DNA of 64,000 nt from Dryas octopetala (Eukaryota > Streptophyta > Magnoliopsida > Rosales > Rosaceae): NCBI GenBank assembly GCA_963921425.1, contig OY992834.1, positions 434,001-498,000 of the forward strand, read 5' to 3'. Each line of letters starts with the position of its first letter. Position 1 is the stretch's first letter. The translations under genes and the position numbers were made by a program. Shown piece after piece: positions 11,301-23,213 of this stretch. The notes beneath the pieces were generated by a model. That model had not been told where the DNA came from. It searched no databases and saw only the letters and a program-made list of their open reading frames with translations.

Positions 11301-14056
11301 CCATGTTATCAGTGAAGTTTGGGTCATAACTTAGATATTCCAAGTTAAGATGAAGAATTTCATCACAATAGGAAGAAATATCCCGGGGGCACCTAAGCAG
11401 AAAACTTTCTAGTGCCTGCAGTCAAAATATAGCACATATGAGCAAAATCAATATGGGCATAAGTTACATAACACAACTTTATATATAATCCTAGAGGTAA
11501 ATGAAGCATGCCAAAACAAGAAAATTAAAAAGTATACAGTACCTGCAAGCTGTACTCACGAAGCTCTTCATCGTTCTCTGATGCACTTGTGCAGTAATTA
11601 ATTAACACTGGGACAGTGTCAGCAAGATGGGGTCCAAAACGATATCCAACAGCACGACTGAACACCAAGATATCAATTACCACATAAAGTTTAACCTCTA
11701 GACCATAAGCACATTATCTAAGAATAAAGTTAAATACTTGTATATGCATGGAAAACTAGCAAGACAATAAAATCACGTGCCCCACTTTTTTTTTTATTAA
11801 GAAAAATCATCCTTTATTACCTCAGCTATAGTTGGGAAAATCAAAACAAGCACATTACTTCAAAACCTACATATCACAAAGCTCACCTTAAAGCACCAAT
11901 CATCTGAATATTTGTACGAGTCATTTCTGATTTTGTGCCTTTATTTCTCAAGTGCTGAACAACTTCAGCGGTTGCCTTTGCTAACAAATCATCTGACAAG
12001 CTTGAAGCAAGACATGCTAACAAAACAATTTGTCAAGTTGAGTTTACTATTCATTTGTGGAGCAAGACAAGGCAAGGCTAGGTCTAATTTGTCAATACCA
12101 ATTGTCACCAGAATCGACTATAGTAGCATGGTAGCACCAAATCAATGAGGTTTCTAAATACACGGTAATTTCTAATTTATTATATGAAAAATCTGAGTGC
12201 CCATTGGCTGGTAAAAAGAAGAAAAGAAACAAACCAAAATGAGTGAAACACAGACAAATTGTGACTGGTGGCAGCAGTCATCTTCCAAAGGGCCTTCAGA
12301 TCTTTACATAATTAATAATAATGTTTGAGGCAAAGCACAATTAAGCTGATGACATTGAGCAAAACAACCTTCTTGAATAAGTATTAATATAAGCATAAGT
12401 GATTGCACAAGATCCAGTGAATCTTACCAATGCATGACACAGTTTTCTTCCTCACACTGGCTTGATTGGAACTCAACTGAGACAACAGAGCACCTAATAG
12501 CTGCTCATGGTCAGTTGCCATTAGACTGCCAAACTTATGAAGGACATCACATAAGATATCAAGGCATTCACATTTTATCTCTGTGCTCATTCCCTGGGGT
12601 AAATTGCAGCACAAAAATTAGCAATTGGCATCTAAGAATAGCAATGCAATGGCATAATGAAAGAATTCAATGGAAAAGCAGCTGACAGCAGAGGAAATGA
12701 AAGATAATTCTAGTTAATAAGCCCTCTGTTAAAAATTAAAAATCCAGAGGGAATGGAGAGAGTAAGTGTCATTGCTCAATTTAACTAAGGGATCATGAAA
12801 CCAACTGATGCACATCAATTCTTCTGTCCTTGTAAGATTGTCAGTCACAAATCCTTTTCAATGTTTATACAGCCTTAACAATTTCCAAAGTTTCGTAATC
12901 TAAAATTTTCAACTAAGGTCATGATATATATATATAAGTTTTCCAACTACATAAGCAAATTATCACTTTTTTGTTAGTTACTTCGTCTCCAATTTAGTAG
13001 TATCCAACATATATTATTAAATAATAAAGTGAGGATTTACCAAAAAGATAAGAAATCTATCCATCACACAATTCCATTTCATTATGAACTAAAAAATAAA
13101 AGATAAGATTTCCGAACTCACTGGGCCAGTAATTCCTTTAGTCAGCTGCGGCAAAATAGACACAAGAATAGACTGTGCAAGAGATTGAGTAGAAACTTCA
13201 GCAACAATAGTCTTCAAAGCTATGCTTGCAATGTCACGATGCTGATCCTTCTCCTTTAGCAATTTTTCACAAAGTCTATTTGCCATCTCCACAACTCGTG
13301 GCTCGCTGACCTTCTTAACTAATGGAGCAAGACTGCAGTATTACATAAAAACAACAACAAAAAAAGAATCAAACAAAAAGTTGTATAAATTTGTTGGGAG
13401 ACTTGTATAATATTCTATGGCTCTACCTTAGTTTACCTACAATCTGTGCCAGTATGTTATACGAGGTTACTTACAACCAAATAAATACAAAAACATTATG
13501 AGTTTGTATGTGTGTTTATTATAATTAACTGACAGATACAAAACTTGATATTTGTAATGAATGATGAAATATGAATACAATTGAAGCAAACATGATGCGA
13601 CCAGAGAAAGAACATCTCTGATTGTGTAAAAGGGATAACCAGATACGAAGTCTGTACCATTTTACTGCCAATCCAGATACATCACCAGCAACGTCATCAA
13701 GTTGCTGAATTATAATACTTGACAGCTTTATCTCTAGATCAGAATCAGCTTTGAAATTATCTTTGTTTAATTCGTTCAACAAATCAGATGTTGCCATATA
13801 TCTGTAATCCTTATCCTTGCCTGTCATCTGCAAAACAAACTCAATCAAGTCAAAACATATCACACATGCAGCACGGCTGAATGAATGGGTAAGCACGCAA
13901 CCGATAAAAACACATTTATATTCCTTCATTCTTTGTGCAGACAAGCATGGCTGTATCCACAAGCACGCCCAGAAACACACTACTGTACATCATAGAAACA
14001 AAATCCCAAAATGATCATACCTTCTCCAGTATACCAGTCATTGCCATGTTCGCCAT
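5312..14056 (-). CDS. CAND1: CAND1, cullin-associated NEDD8-dissociated protein 1
   Basis: A HEAT-repeat protein that binds unneddylated cullin-RBX1 and exchanges SCF substrate receptors; in plants it is needed for auxin and other ubiquitin-dependent signalling. The ATG at 14056 opens [12 protein letters not shown] (exon 1), followed by [20 protein letters not shown] at about 13830-13660. HEAT exons continue on the minus strand, for example about 13333-13122 ([18 protein letters not shown]), 12597-12430, 11660-11540, 11415-11260 (acidic [12 protein letters not shown]), 11168-11045, 10112-10010, 9125-8950, 8340-8222, 8115-7880, 7640-7395, 7306-7130, 6310-6140 and 5845-5705. The last exon ends with [15 protein letters not shown] and a TGA at 5312-5314. 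Every conserved block expected of a roughly 1,218-residue plant CAND1 appears in order, with no lesion seen. Exon limits other than the first and last are approximate. It lies head to head with MOR1. Confidence 0.96.
7842..7867. repeat. Poly-T / poly-G tract in a CAND1 intron
   Basis: About ten T followed by about 17 G on the plus strand (pyrimidine-to-purine homopolymers), just downstream of an exon boundary. Length is likely unstable or assembly-sensitive. An open frame that crosses it (7714-8193) is not real. Confidence 0.85.
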
Positions 14057-14077
14057 CTTGGCAATACAATACGAAGG

Positions 14078-14544
14078 CTGCTGTGTGCAGCGAACTCCAA
14101 ATAAAAATTTCAATGATCACCTATATCCAAATCAAAGGGAAAAAAAAAAATCATAAATAAGATAATAAAAAATTATTAAACCCATTATACATATACAAAA
14201 ATCAAAACAAAATCATTAATAGCAACAACTTAAATCCATGAAAAGCACCCATTACGCAATAGCGGATAACTAACCCTAGAGGCATTGTCAAACTAAACAC
14301 TAGCCATAAAAAAACCATACACCATCTATATATATTGTATCGGGTTCCAATAGAAAACTTCAATGCATTCAAATACACTATCAAACACATTCCGCAGAAA
14401 GCCTCCCAAAATTGTCTACCACGAAGAATGGGAAAGAACCAACAAGAATATAAGAACAGAACGTATGGGCAAAAGGGGAAAATTAAAAAAAAGCAAAAGG
14501 TTAAATCGCTGAACAAGAAAATAGGAAATGAAAAAGAAGCTTAC
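14078..14544 (-). other. Intron in the 5' UTR of CAND1
   Basis: On the minus strand a GTAAGC donor follows CCGCCG at 14545, and a pyrimidine-poor acceptor ending CACACAGCAG lies at 14078, 21 bases before the start codon. This gives a 467-base leader intron. The untranslated first exon then runs from 14545 to an unknown start near 14640. The intron is inferred from splice signals only. Confidence 0.6.
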
Positions 14545-14659
14545 CGGCGGTTTGTGACGACTGGCGACGAGCTCAGTGAGTCACTCTCGGTTGCTTTGAT
14601 TCGGAGGACATATAGCGTAGGGCACGGTGGAGAGAGTGTTAGAGAAACGCCTTTTTATA

Positions 14660-16680
14660 TACGTGGACAGCCAAAACACTGGACTTGTTTCCCAAGATCC
14701 ACAATATCATCCCTCCACCTGGACTTTCATATGTCAGCCCACGCGCGGAACTAAACCCCTGACATTTTTTTCTCTCCTGTTTTGCCCTTTTGAAGTTGAA
14801 GAGCTTTTTCGAGCAAAAAAAAAGTGGGAGAGTTTATTTTTTATGTACTTTTTATCCACCATAAACCTAATTATTATTTCAGAAAGAATAGAAAAACTTA
14901 ATTATTAAGATAACATACCTGTCTTTAACCACACAAAAATAAAAATAACATGCTTATCAATTAAATCTATATTTTATATTTGTAAGCAAATTATACTCGT
15001 CAATTATAAAATAGGAAATTCATCAAATAAAGTACTTTTGAAAGACTTACAAGTCATTTTTAATAGTAAAAAACGCTTTTACTTGCTTTTGGTAAACAAA
15101 TTTAAATGTATTTTTTAATTATAAATCGCTTTTTAAAAAGTAATAAAAAGTTAGAAACTATTTTTATAGTAATTAGTACATATTTCCTATTTTAATATGC
15201 CCATTTTTTTTCTTATCCATAATCATATTAGGTATACCGAAAACTGTCATAAATCTTTAATCAAAGTGATTACCTTAATTTCATAACTAATTCAATCGTA
15301 ATCAAATTATAAATGATTTTACCAATCACACTGCATCACCTTGCCACAACTAATCACTTGTCAATTGCTTAAATATGAATTATTGACATGCTTTCAAATC
15401 TTTGTATGCATGCTGACAAGACTACTAAAAGACAATATGCGAGTAGCTTAAATGGATTCAACTTTAATTTTTTTTTTCATTATTAACAATTAGCATTTAT
15501 GAGATTTGAATTAAAAACTTCCCATAAATAAGAGACTAATGGTCCATTTGACACTATTTTTAGAATTGGCAAAAGCGCTTTTGATTGCGTTTGGCAAAAA
15601 TTAATAAAAATGTTTATGAGTTATAAAAGTGCTTTTAAATTGTTTTGCATGAAGCACTTCCAAGTGCTTTTGCATAAAGCACTTGAAGTTTTTATAAAAA
15701 TTTGTATATGTTTATGAGCAGAAACGCTTATAGCAAAAGTGCTATTGATTATAAGCGCTTTTAAAAAGTAGTACCAAACGAGCCCTAAGTGCCATCACTA
15801 AACATATATTTATCAACGGATTCAGCTAAAACTTAGCCAAGCATATATTGAGTCTACATTGATAAATTGTCAGTGCAATCAAGCTACATTTGGCACGTCA
15901 ACTTGATTCTAAAATTAAAATTCTCAAGTCAAACTTATAACCCACTCCCCAATTTAATAGTGTCCTTTACTTGTGATTTATTCAGTTTAAAATTCTTAGG
16001 TGATCATTTATATATAATTGATTTAGATTTTCTAAGTTTTCAATTTCTTTTAGTTTTTGGTAGATTACCAATGACCATTTAATGTAGCGGCACTTGTCTC
16101 TTCTTTGTGAGGGAGGTATGGAATTAAAATTTCATAGTCTTTGCTTACTAATAGAAAAAAAACTTATTTGGAAGTCAAGTTTGTGGGTTCAACCCGATAA
16201 CCCAAGCCGAATCCATAAATTTTTTATGGGTTGGGCTTTAACTTCAACCCGCTGGACTTCAGTCCATAAAGCACAATCAAACTCAATTTACGATAAAGTA
16301 GATTCAGCCCATAAATGAATTGATGTGCGGGCTTATCGAGCCGCTCGGTCCATAACCACGCTAGTAGTATCTGTTGTGACTTTGTGAATGCTGTTGAGTC
16401 GTTAAGAGGCTTGTAAAAGTGAAAACGACACGATACGCACCGGATTGGGATCCAGTGGGTCTCGCTCGGAACTCCATGCCGTGGAGTTCCCGCAAAGCCG
16501 GCCTTTAATTTGAAATAAATGGCTGAGATTGCGACACCACAACGGGCAACTTTAAACCCAACGGTGAAACGCTGCCGTTGTGAACCGAGTGAAAATTTGA
16601 AAATAAAAAGAAAAAACTGGAACGGCAGAGTCGCAACGTTTCTGCCGTCCAAATAAAGCTAAACAGCAACACTGCGTCAT
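14660..16680. other. Shared upstream region between CAND1 and MOR1
   Basis: About 2 kb of AT-rich DNA between two divergent genes. It contains a degenerate inverted-repeat element (15541-15784) and further AAGCGCTTTT-type repeats near 15050-15150. The 142-codon open frame at 16224-16652 (minus) shows no domain and overlaps the likely MOR1 promoter, so it is not called. Promoters of both genes must lie here, but no single element could be assigned. Confidence 0.5.
15541..15784. mobile_element. Degenerate hAT-like MITE
   Basis: The right end (ACCAAACGAGCCC) is the reverse of the common plant MITE terminus GGGCTCGTTTGGT. The left end (GGTCCATTTGACACTA) is a diverged copy, and both are followed inward by AAAAGCGCTT. 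The inside is rich in AAGCACTT/AAGTGCTT motifs. No clean target duplication remains, which suggests an old insertion. Confidence 0.5.
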
Positions 16681-16682
16681 TT

Positions 16683-16699
16683 TCTCTCTCTCTCTCTCT
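16683..16699 (+). repeat. (TC)n tract in the MOR1 leader
   Basis: A short CT run about 170 bases upstream of the MOR1 start codon, a common feature of plant 5' leaders and core promoters. Confidence 0.6.
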
Positions 16700-16870
16700 G
16701 TGTTGCCCAGCACTCGTTAAAATCTCTTTTTGTTGTTAAATTAGGTTTTGTTTCAAATTTTCTTGTTCGAAATTCTGGATCCCGATCTGTCTCTGTTCGA
16801 TCGCACGGTCCTTCGCTTATCTGCATTTGCATAGATCAGATAGTTTAGGGTACAGATAGATTTTTGACAA

Positions 16871-17597
16871 ATGTCGGAGGAAGAGAAATTGTTAAAGGAG
16901 GCGAAGAAACTGCCGTGGGATGATCGGCTTTTCCACAAGAACTGGAAGGTGAGGAGCGAGGCCAACATCGACTTGGCCGCCCTCTGTGACTCCATTGCCG
17001 ATCCCAAAGACCCTCGTCTTCGTGAATTTGGTACGAGTGCACATTCTGTTTCCATTGCTGACTATGAATGATTTAGCTCTGCATTTTGTTTGCTTACAAT
17101 TTGTTTGTTTGGTTGTTTTGGTTAGGTTCATTTTTTAGGAAGACACTGGCGGATTCCAATTCGCCCGTGCAAGAGAAGGCGCTTGATGCATTGATTGCTT
17201 ATTTAAGAGCTGCCGATGCTGATGCCGGAAGGTTTACTTTTAATTTTAGTTTTTTTTTTTTGAAATTTTTGAAATTTTTTGGACTTGTTTTCTTATAACC
17301 CTTTGCTTGAGTTTGTAATTTCAAAGTCTTATGTATGTTACAGATATGGCAAGGAAGTTTGCGATTCGATTGTGGCAAAATGCCTCACAGGTAGGCCGAA
17401 GACGGTTGAGAAGGCGCAGGCTGCATTTATGCTTTGGATTGAATTGGAGGCAGTGGACGCTTTCTTGGTACGTTCTGCCTTTTGGTTTGTTTGATATTAA
17501 CATGCTGCATTGCCACATTCTAGTTCGAGTCTCACAATTTGGAGTGTTTTCTATACTATGAGAGATTGCATCATTGCAAGTGAGCTCTGATATGATG

Positions 17598-17643
<46 letters not shown>

Positions 17644-20600
17644 TATTGAGTTGGAGCCGGAGATGGTGCTTTGAAAATCAAGCCAGGCATATATACTGGA
17701 ATCAGTTGTTTCTCTAGTGTCTAAAGAAAATAAAAACATGTGGCAGAAGGGTGAAGGAACACGAACATAGACTGGGATGGAGATTGTGTAGCTTAATGGT
17801 GAATGATTTAGTAGTGTGGATTGTAATATCTTTTTATATATTCTATTTGGCGTGCATGGATATAATCATATTTTTCTTTACTGTGATTTGATCAAGAATT
17901 TTCTGGGACCTTTACATAGGTTGTGTGGTTTATTGTAGGATGCCATGGAGAAAGCAATAAAAGCCAAAGTTGCCAAAGCTGTTGTGCCTGCAATTGATGT
18001 CATGTTTCAGGCCCTAAGGTTTTCCCAAAGAGATTTCTTTGTGTAGTTATTTGCCAATTCCTTTAATTGTTTTCTTTAACTGGTATATGTTATTACTCTG
18101 CTGTAATAGTGAATTTGGCGCAAAAATTGTTCCTCCGAAAAGGATTCTGAAGATGCTTCCTGAACTTTTTGACCATCAAGATCAACATGTCCGTGCATCT
18201 TCTAAAGGACTTACTCTTGAGCTTTGCCGTTGGATAGGAAAAGACCCCGTAAAATCAATATTGTTTGAGAAGATGAGGGATACAATGGTATGATAAGTAT
18301 TTTTGTATGTTGAGTGTAATCTTTTTTTCCACTTTTCTGGAAAAAGAATAATTGTATTTTCCTCTTTTTCCTTGAAGAAAAAAGAGTTGGAGGCTGAGCT
18401 TGCCAATGTTACAGGGACAGCCAGGCCATCTCGCAAAATCAGGTGAAAACCCTGTTGTTAAATGTGTTAATAACTTGAGTCAGCACACATCTATGTGGTT
18501 ATATGATTATATCTTAAGCTTGATCGTTTTGTTTCTATTTATTAGATCTGAACAAGACAAGGAGCCAGAAAGGGAAGCTGTTTCTGAAGTTGTTGGTCCT
18601 GGTCCTTCTGAGGAATCTACAGCTGATAGTATGTGATTGACTTTTAGGACTTTATGCTTTTCCTTTTTGGAAAATGATATTTTGGTAGATCTTTGTTGTG
18701 GTGGGAGAAAGGAAGTTTACATGTCAGGCCTTTAGACATTGCTGTGCCATTATTTATTTTTAATTTTACACATTTTCTCATACTTATGCTGAGTATATCT
18801 TGATTGTCAGCTCCTCAGGAGATAGATGAATATGAGCTTGTTGATCCTGTTGATATATTGACTCCTCTCGAGAAGTCTGGATTTTGGGACGGAGTGGTCA
18901 GTGTTATCTCCCTATCCTAACATGTAGCTATTTGTGATTCATAATGGATATGAATTTGATGTTGTATTCATCAGAAAATGCAATCTCATATTGTGTATCG
19001 TTGTATATAACCCTTTAAGTTATATATGTTCTCTTGCCTGCTGCTTATTGCTGTTAATGTTGCCACTGTGTTCTAGAAAGCTGCAAAATGGTCAGAGCGA
19101 AAGGAGGCTGTCGCAGAGCTAACCAAGCTTGCTTCCACTAAAAGAATAGCCCCGGGTGATTTTACAGAAATATGTCGGACGTTAAAGAAGGTATATATTT
19201 ATTTTTAGTTGAACAAACTATTTTCATCTTCCAACCTCAACATTGTCCTTTGTCAATTACATTGCCAATGTAACAGTACGGGTGATCTACTACATAAATG
19301 ATTTTTTTATCCTCTCCAATCCCTTTTCAATGGACTATCTTTTTCCCGCAGCTCATAACAGATGTGAACATAGCTGTTGCAGTTGAAGCCATCCAAGCTA
19401 TTGGAAATCTTGCCAAGGGTTTAAGAACTCATTTTTCTGGGAGTTCACGTTTTCTATTGCCAGGTTTACTTGTAAGTTTGTTTGCTTACTTTTTACCTTA
19501 GGAAAGGAAGGAGCATTTACTGGTATAATTTGTTCTGAGAATTGTATGACAAATTTTAAAGTCTCAATGTTTCAAATGTAAAATCAAAGCTCCTATAAAA
19601 AACTGTACAAATCAAAGTGATGAAATGAGTTGGTGTGTGGCAATATTAAGCATATGGTTACTTTTGATTGGATGCTTTTTTCAACTAATTTCCTAACCAT
19701 TTTTAAGGTAGATGGTTCTTAACATGTTGAGTTGAGGTTTTGTTTAAGCCCTGATTATGGCTCTTATGAGGCACGTCCCAAAGCTTAGTTACTTCTAATA
19801 CCATACCCTTTTAAATCATATTTTATGTCTACAAAAGTTTTGCTTGATTATTTTTTCAATTTAAAATATAAGATTGGCATATGAGGCAGCTTTTATATTT
19901 TGCACTCTTGATATTGCCATGCCTGCTCTGACGTTTGGGTGTGGCAAGTTGTTATCCTGCACGAAGGCTACTCCATTACCTTTTTCGTTTACTTTTCTTG
20001 TTCATGTGTTATGGATGGTATTGGCCAAACAATCTTCTTGATTAATTTATTTTCACCGTGTGTTTAGCTTAGTATGTTTCTTTTAAAACTATATTATCTA
20101 CACTGCCGACTAGAAGATCTATAGTTCAGTGGTTGACTATTTTTTGTTAATTTCTTATAGGAAAAATTGAAAGAGAAAAAGCCAACTATGACTGAGGCAC
20201 TTACTCAAACTCTTCAAGTAATGTATACAGCTGGCTGCTTAAATCTTGTCGACATTGTTGAAGGCAGGTTTTATATTTTACCCAGTAACTTCTGCATCAT
20301 TTCATATATTACCTAGTAGCTTCTTGATATTGATTATTGCCTGAATTTACTGTTCATGTGTGGGCAAGACATAAACTCTTTCTGCTTAGGATTTGTACTT
20401 TACCATCAGTAGGCAGTGGTTGTTTTTAAAGCTTTGTGAATGCTTTTTATTGCAGATGTTAGGACGGCAGTAAAAAATAAAGTGCCTCTTGTGCGTTCAT
20501 TGACTTTGAACTGGGTGACCTTTTGTATTGAAACAAGTAACAAGGCTGTTGTTCTAAAGTTACACAAGGATTATGTTCCTATCTTTATGGAGGTCAGTGC

Positions 20601-23164
20601 ACCCTTGCCTAAATGTCTGATATGTTTTTTTTTTCACCCGCTTTTGTTGGATTATAGTCTTAATAGCCAATCCAGAACAACTCTATGGCCTATAGTAATC
20701 GGTTTGGATTGGCTTACTAATTAAGGAAATAAGTGTACTGACCAAAAATTAAGAAAAAAGTATAGCTTCAAACGTCAAACCTTTTAGAACAACAAATTTG
20801 TCTACTTTTAGCATGTATTTAAACTACATTGTGCTTTTTTTTTTTAATTATATAATTGTTTCTAATGGATAAAAATAAAACAATCTGGACCTTCTAGTGC
20901 CTCAATGATGGAACCCCAGACGTGAGGGATGCAGCATTTTCAGCTTTGGCTGCAATAGCTAAGGTAGTATTCTCAATGCATTAAAGTGGTTTATGTTTTG
21001 AATTTTTAGTCTTGAAATTTAAATACTGACATAATAATCTTCATTTCCACCATGTTCATTTTTTTTAGTCGGTTGGTATGAGGCCGTTGGAGAGGTCACT
21101 GGAGAAACTTGATGATGTCAGAAGAAAGAAGCTTTCTGAAATGATTATGGGTTCTGAAGGTGGTACATCCGCTGGTGCAAGCTCAGGTATGTGCTCTTTT
21201 TTGGCCCTTGTAGTAACTTTATCTCTGTTTTAGTAGTCCAACTTGTTCAATGGATGTTTTCTCACTTTGTTTCTATACTTCATGATATGACAAATACAGT
21301 CCAAAGCTCTGGTTTGACTGCGCCTTCTCTGGTGGTGGGTTTCATCTTGCCTTTCAGTTTACAGTTCAAGCTTCTGTTGTCTATGCTTATAGCGTATGGT
21401 GCACATTATAGTTTGGTTGTTATGATGCCTTGTATTGTCTATCATCCCTTGTTATTATATAATTGGACGAGTCCTGTCACATTTTTTCAATTGGCAGATT
21501 ACTATTTTGGATGCAATACTTTTTGTTTTGTTCCTGAGGGTGTTTAGGTTGACTTAACATTATGCAGACTTCAGACAGTTCGTTTGTTCGAAAGTCAGCT
21601 GCAAGTATGCTTAGTGGGAAGAGGCCTGTTCAGCCAGCTGTGAGTTTTATTTAGCTCTTTTTTTTTTTTTTTTTTACTTGTGGTTACCTATTTTGAAACT
21701 ATCATTGGACTTGTTATCATCATTATGTTTTATGATTGACACAATGATCTTGTTAATAGCCTGGTAAACAAAAAGGGGGAGCTGTTAAATCTGGTGGCAA
21801 TAAGAAAGGAGATGCAACTGCACCGCTAAAAGCTTCTAAATTAGTTGAACCACCTGAAGACATTGAGGTAACTTACTTTTTGGTCGTCAAAGTGCCCTTT
21901 GATTGTCATTTTTCTAGTAATGTTAAAAAGGTGTTTTCTTTACTGTGTTTGGATTGTGAATGTTGCAGCCAGGGGAAATGAGTCTTGAAGAAATCGAAAG
22001 CAGATTAGGTTCTCTCATACAAGCAGATATTGTCTCTCAATTGAAGAGCACTGCATGGAAAGAACGGCTTGAAGGTTGGTGATGATACTGGTTCATTGAT
22101 GAATATGATTATGACTTGAAAAGCATATGCTTCTTGTTTTTAAAATTATTTATCTATATATGGTTTTATTAGCACTAAAAGATTAATATCAAGACAAAGC
22201 TCATTTGAATATGTTTCATATGTTCAATGGTGATAGCATCTAGAATTCTCTATGATGAAGTGGCATATGGTTTTGAGCTTTTAATTTTGTTTATGGATGC
22301 TCTTGGGATTTGCTTGTGTAATTGTGTGCAATGTGCATTAAGTAATTACTCCTAATTGTCGGTTTATGAGTGTCTTGAACTGTCACTTATTTCATCTGTT
22401 GGTAGCCTAATGTCATGAATTTATATCATGATCTAGGTACTGAAGTTGTGTTTTCCCGTTTTTCTCCTTCTGAAGTTTTCTTATGCTGATAAGGAGTTGC
22501 ATTCCCAGTAGCAAAGATACCATGAATACTACCAATCGTTCAATGATGTTGCTTCATTTATATTAAAAGACATTTTTTCTTCAGTTGAAATAAGGGTTCA
22601 TGATATTTGAAAACCAGTAGTTTCATGTGACTTCATTCCATTACATTATATATGTAAGGGTTTCTCCAATGGGAGTTTAAATTTTGTGTCGTTGATGGAT
22701 GATGCGTTTTATGGTCCATTGATGTGGTGGTTGGTTGTTCCCATGTTTTACTTACAATATTCTGATTGAATTTATTATAACCATTATTTGATTTTGTTGC
22801 AGCAATATCCTCATTTAAACAACAAGTGGAAGGTTTCCAGGACATTGACCAGTCAGTTGAATTATTAATTCGTTTACTTTGTGCTGTCCCTGGTTGGAGT
22901 GAAAAAAATGTTCAGGTATTTTATGGTTTTGAATTTGTTGCAAGACAGATTTAACAATGTCTTTTGTTGTTGATTACTGTTTTGGTTGAAAAAATTATGA
23001 AAACATGTATTGTTTGTGATGCAGGTTCAGCAACAGGTTATTGAAGTTATTACCTACATAGCTTCGACTGCAAAGAAATTTCCTAAGAAATGTGTAGTAC
23101 TTTGTCTTCCGGGTGAGTGTTCTTTAATTTAAATTACACATCAGGATTTGGGGATTGGTTTGCT

Positions 23165-23213
<49 letters not shown>

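Noticed and set aside
16224..16652. 142-codon open frame on the minus strand upstream of MOR1
   Set aside because: No domain, no homologue recognised, overlaps the MOR1 promoter/leader; composition is not gene-like.
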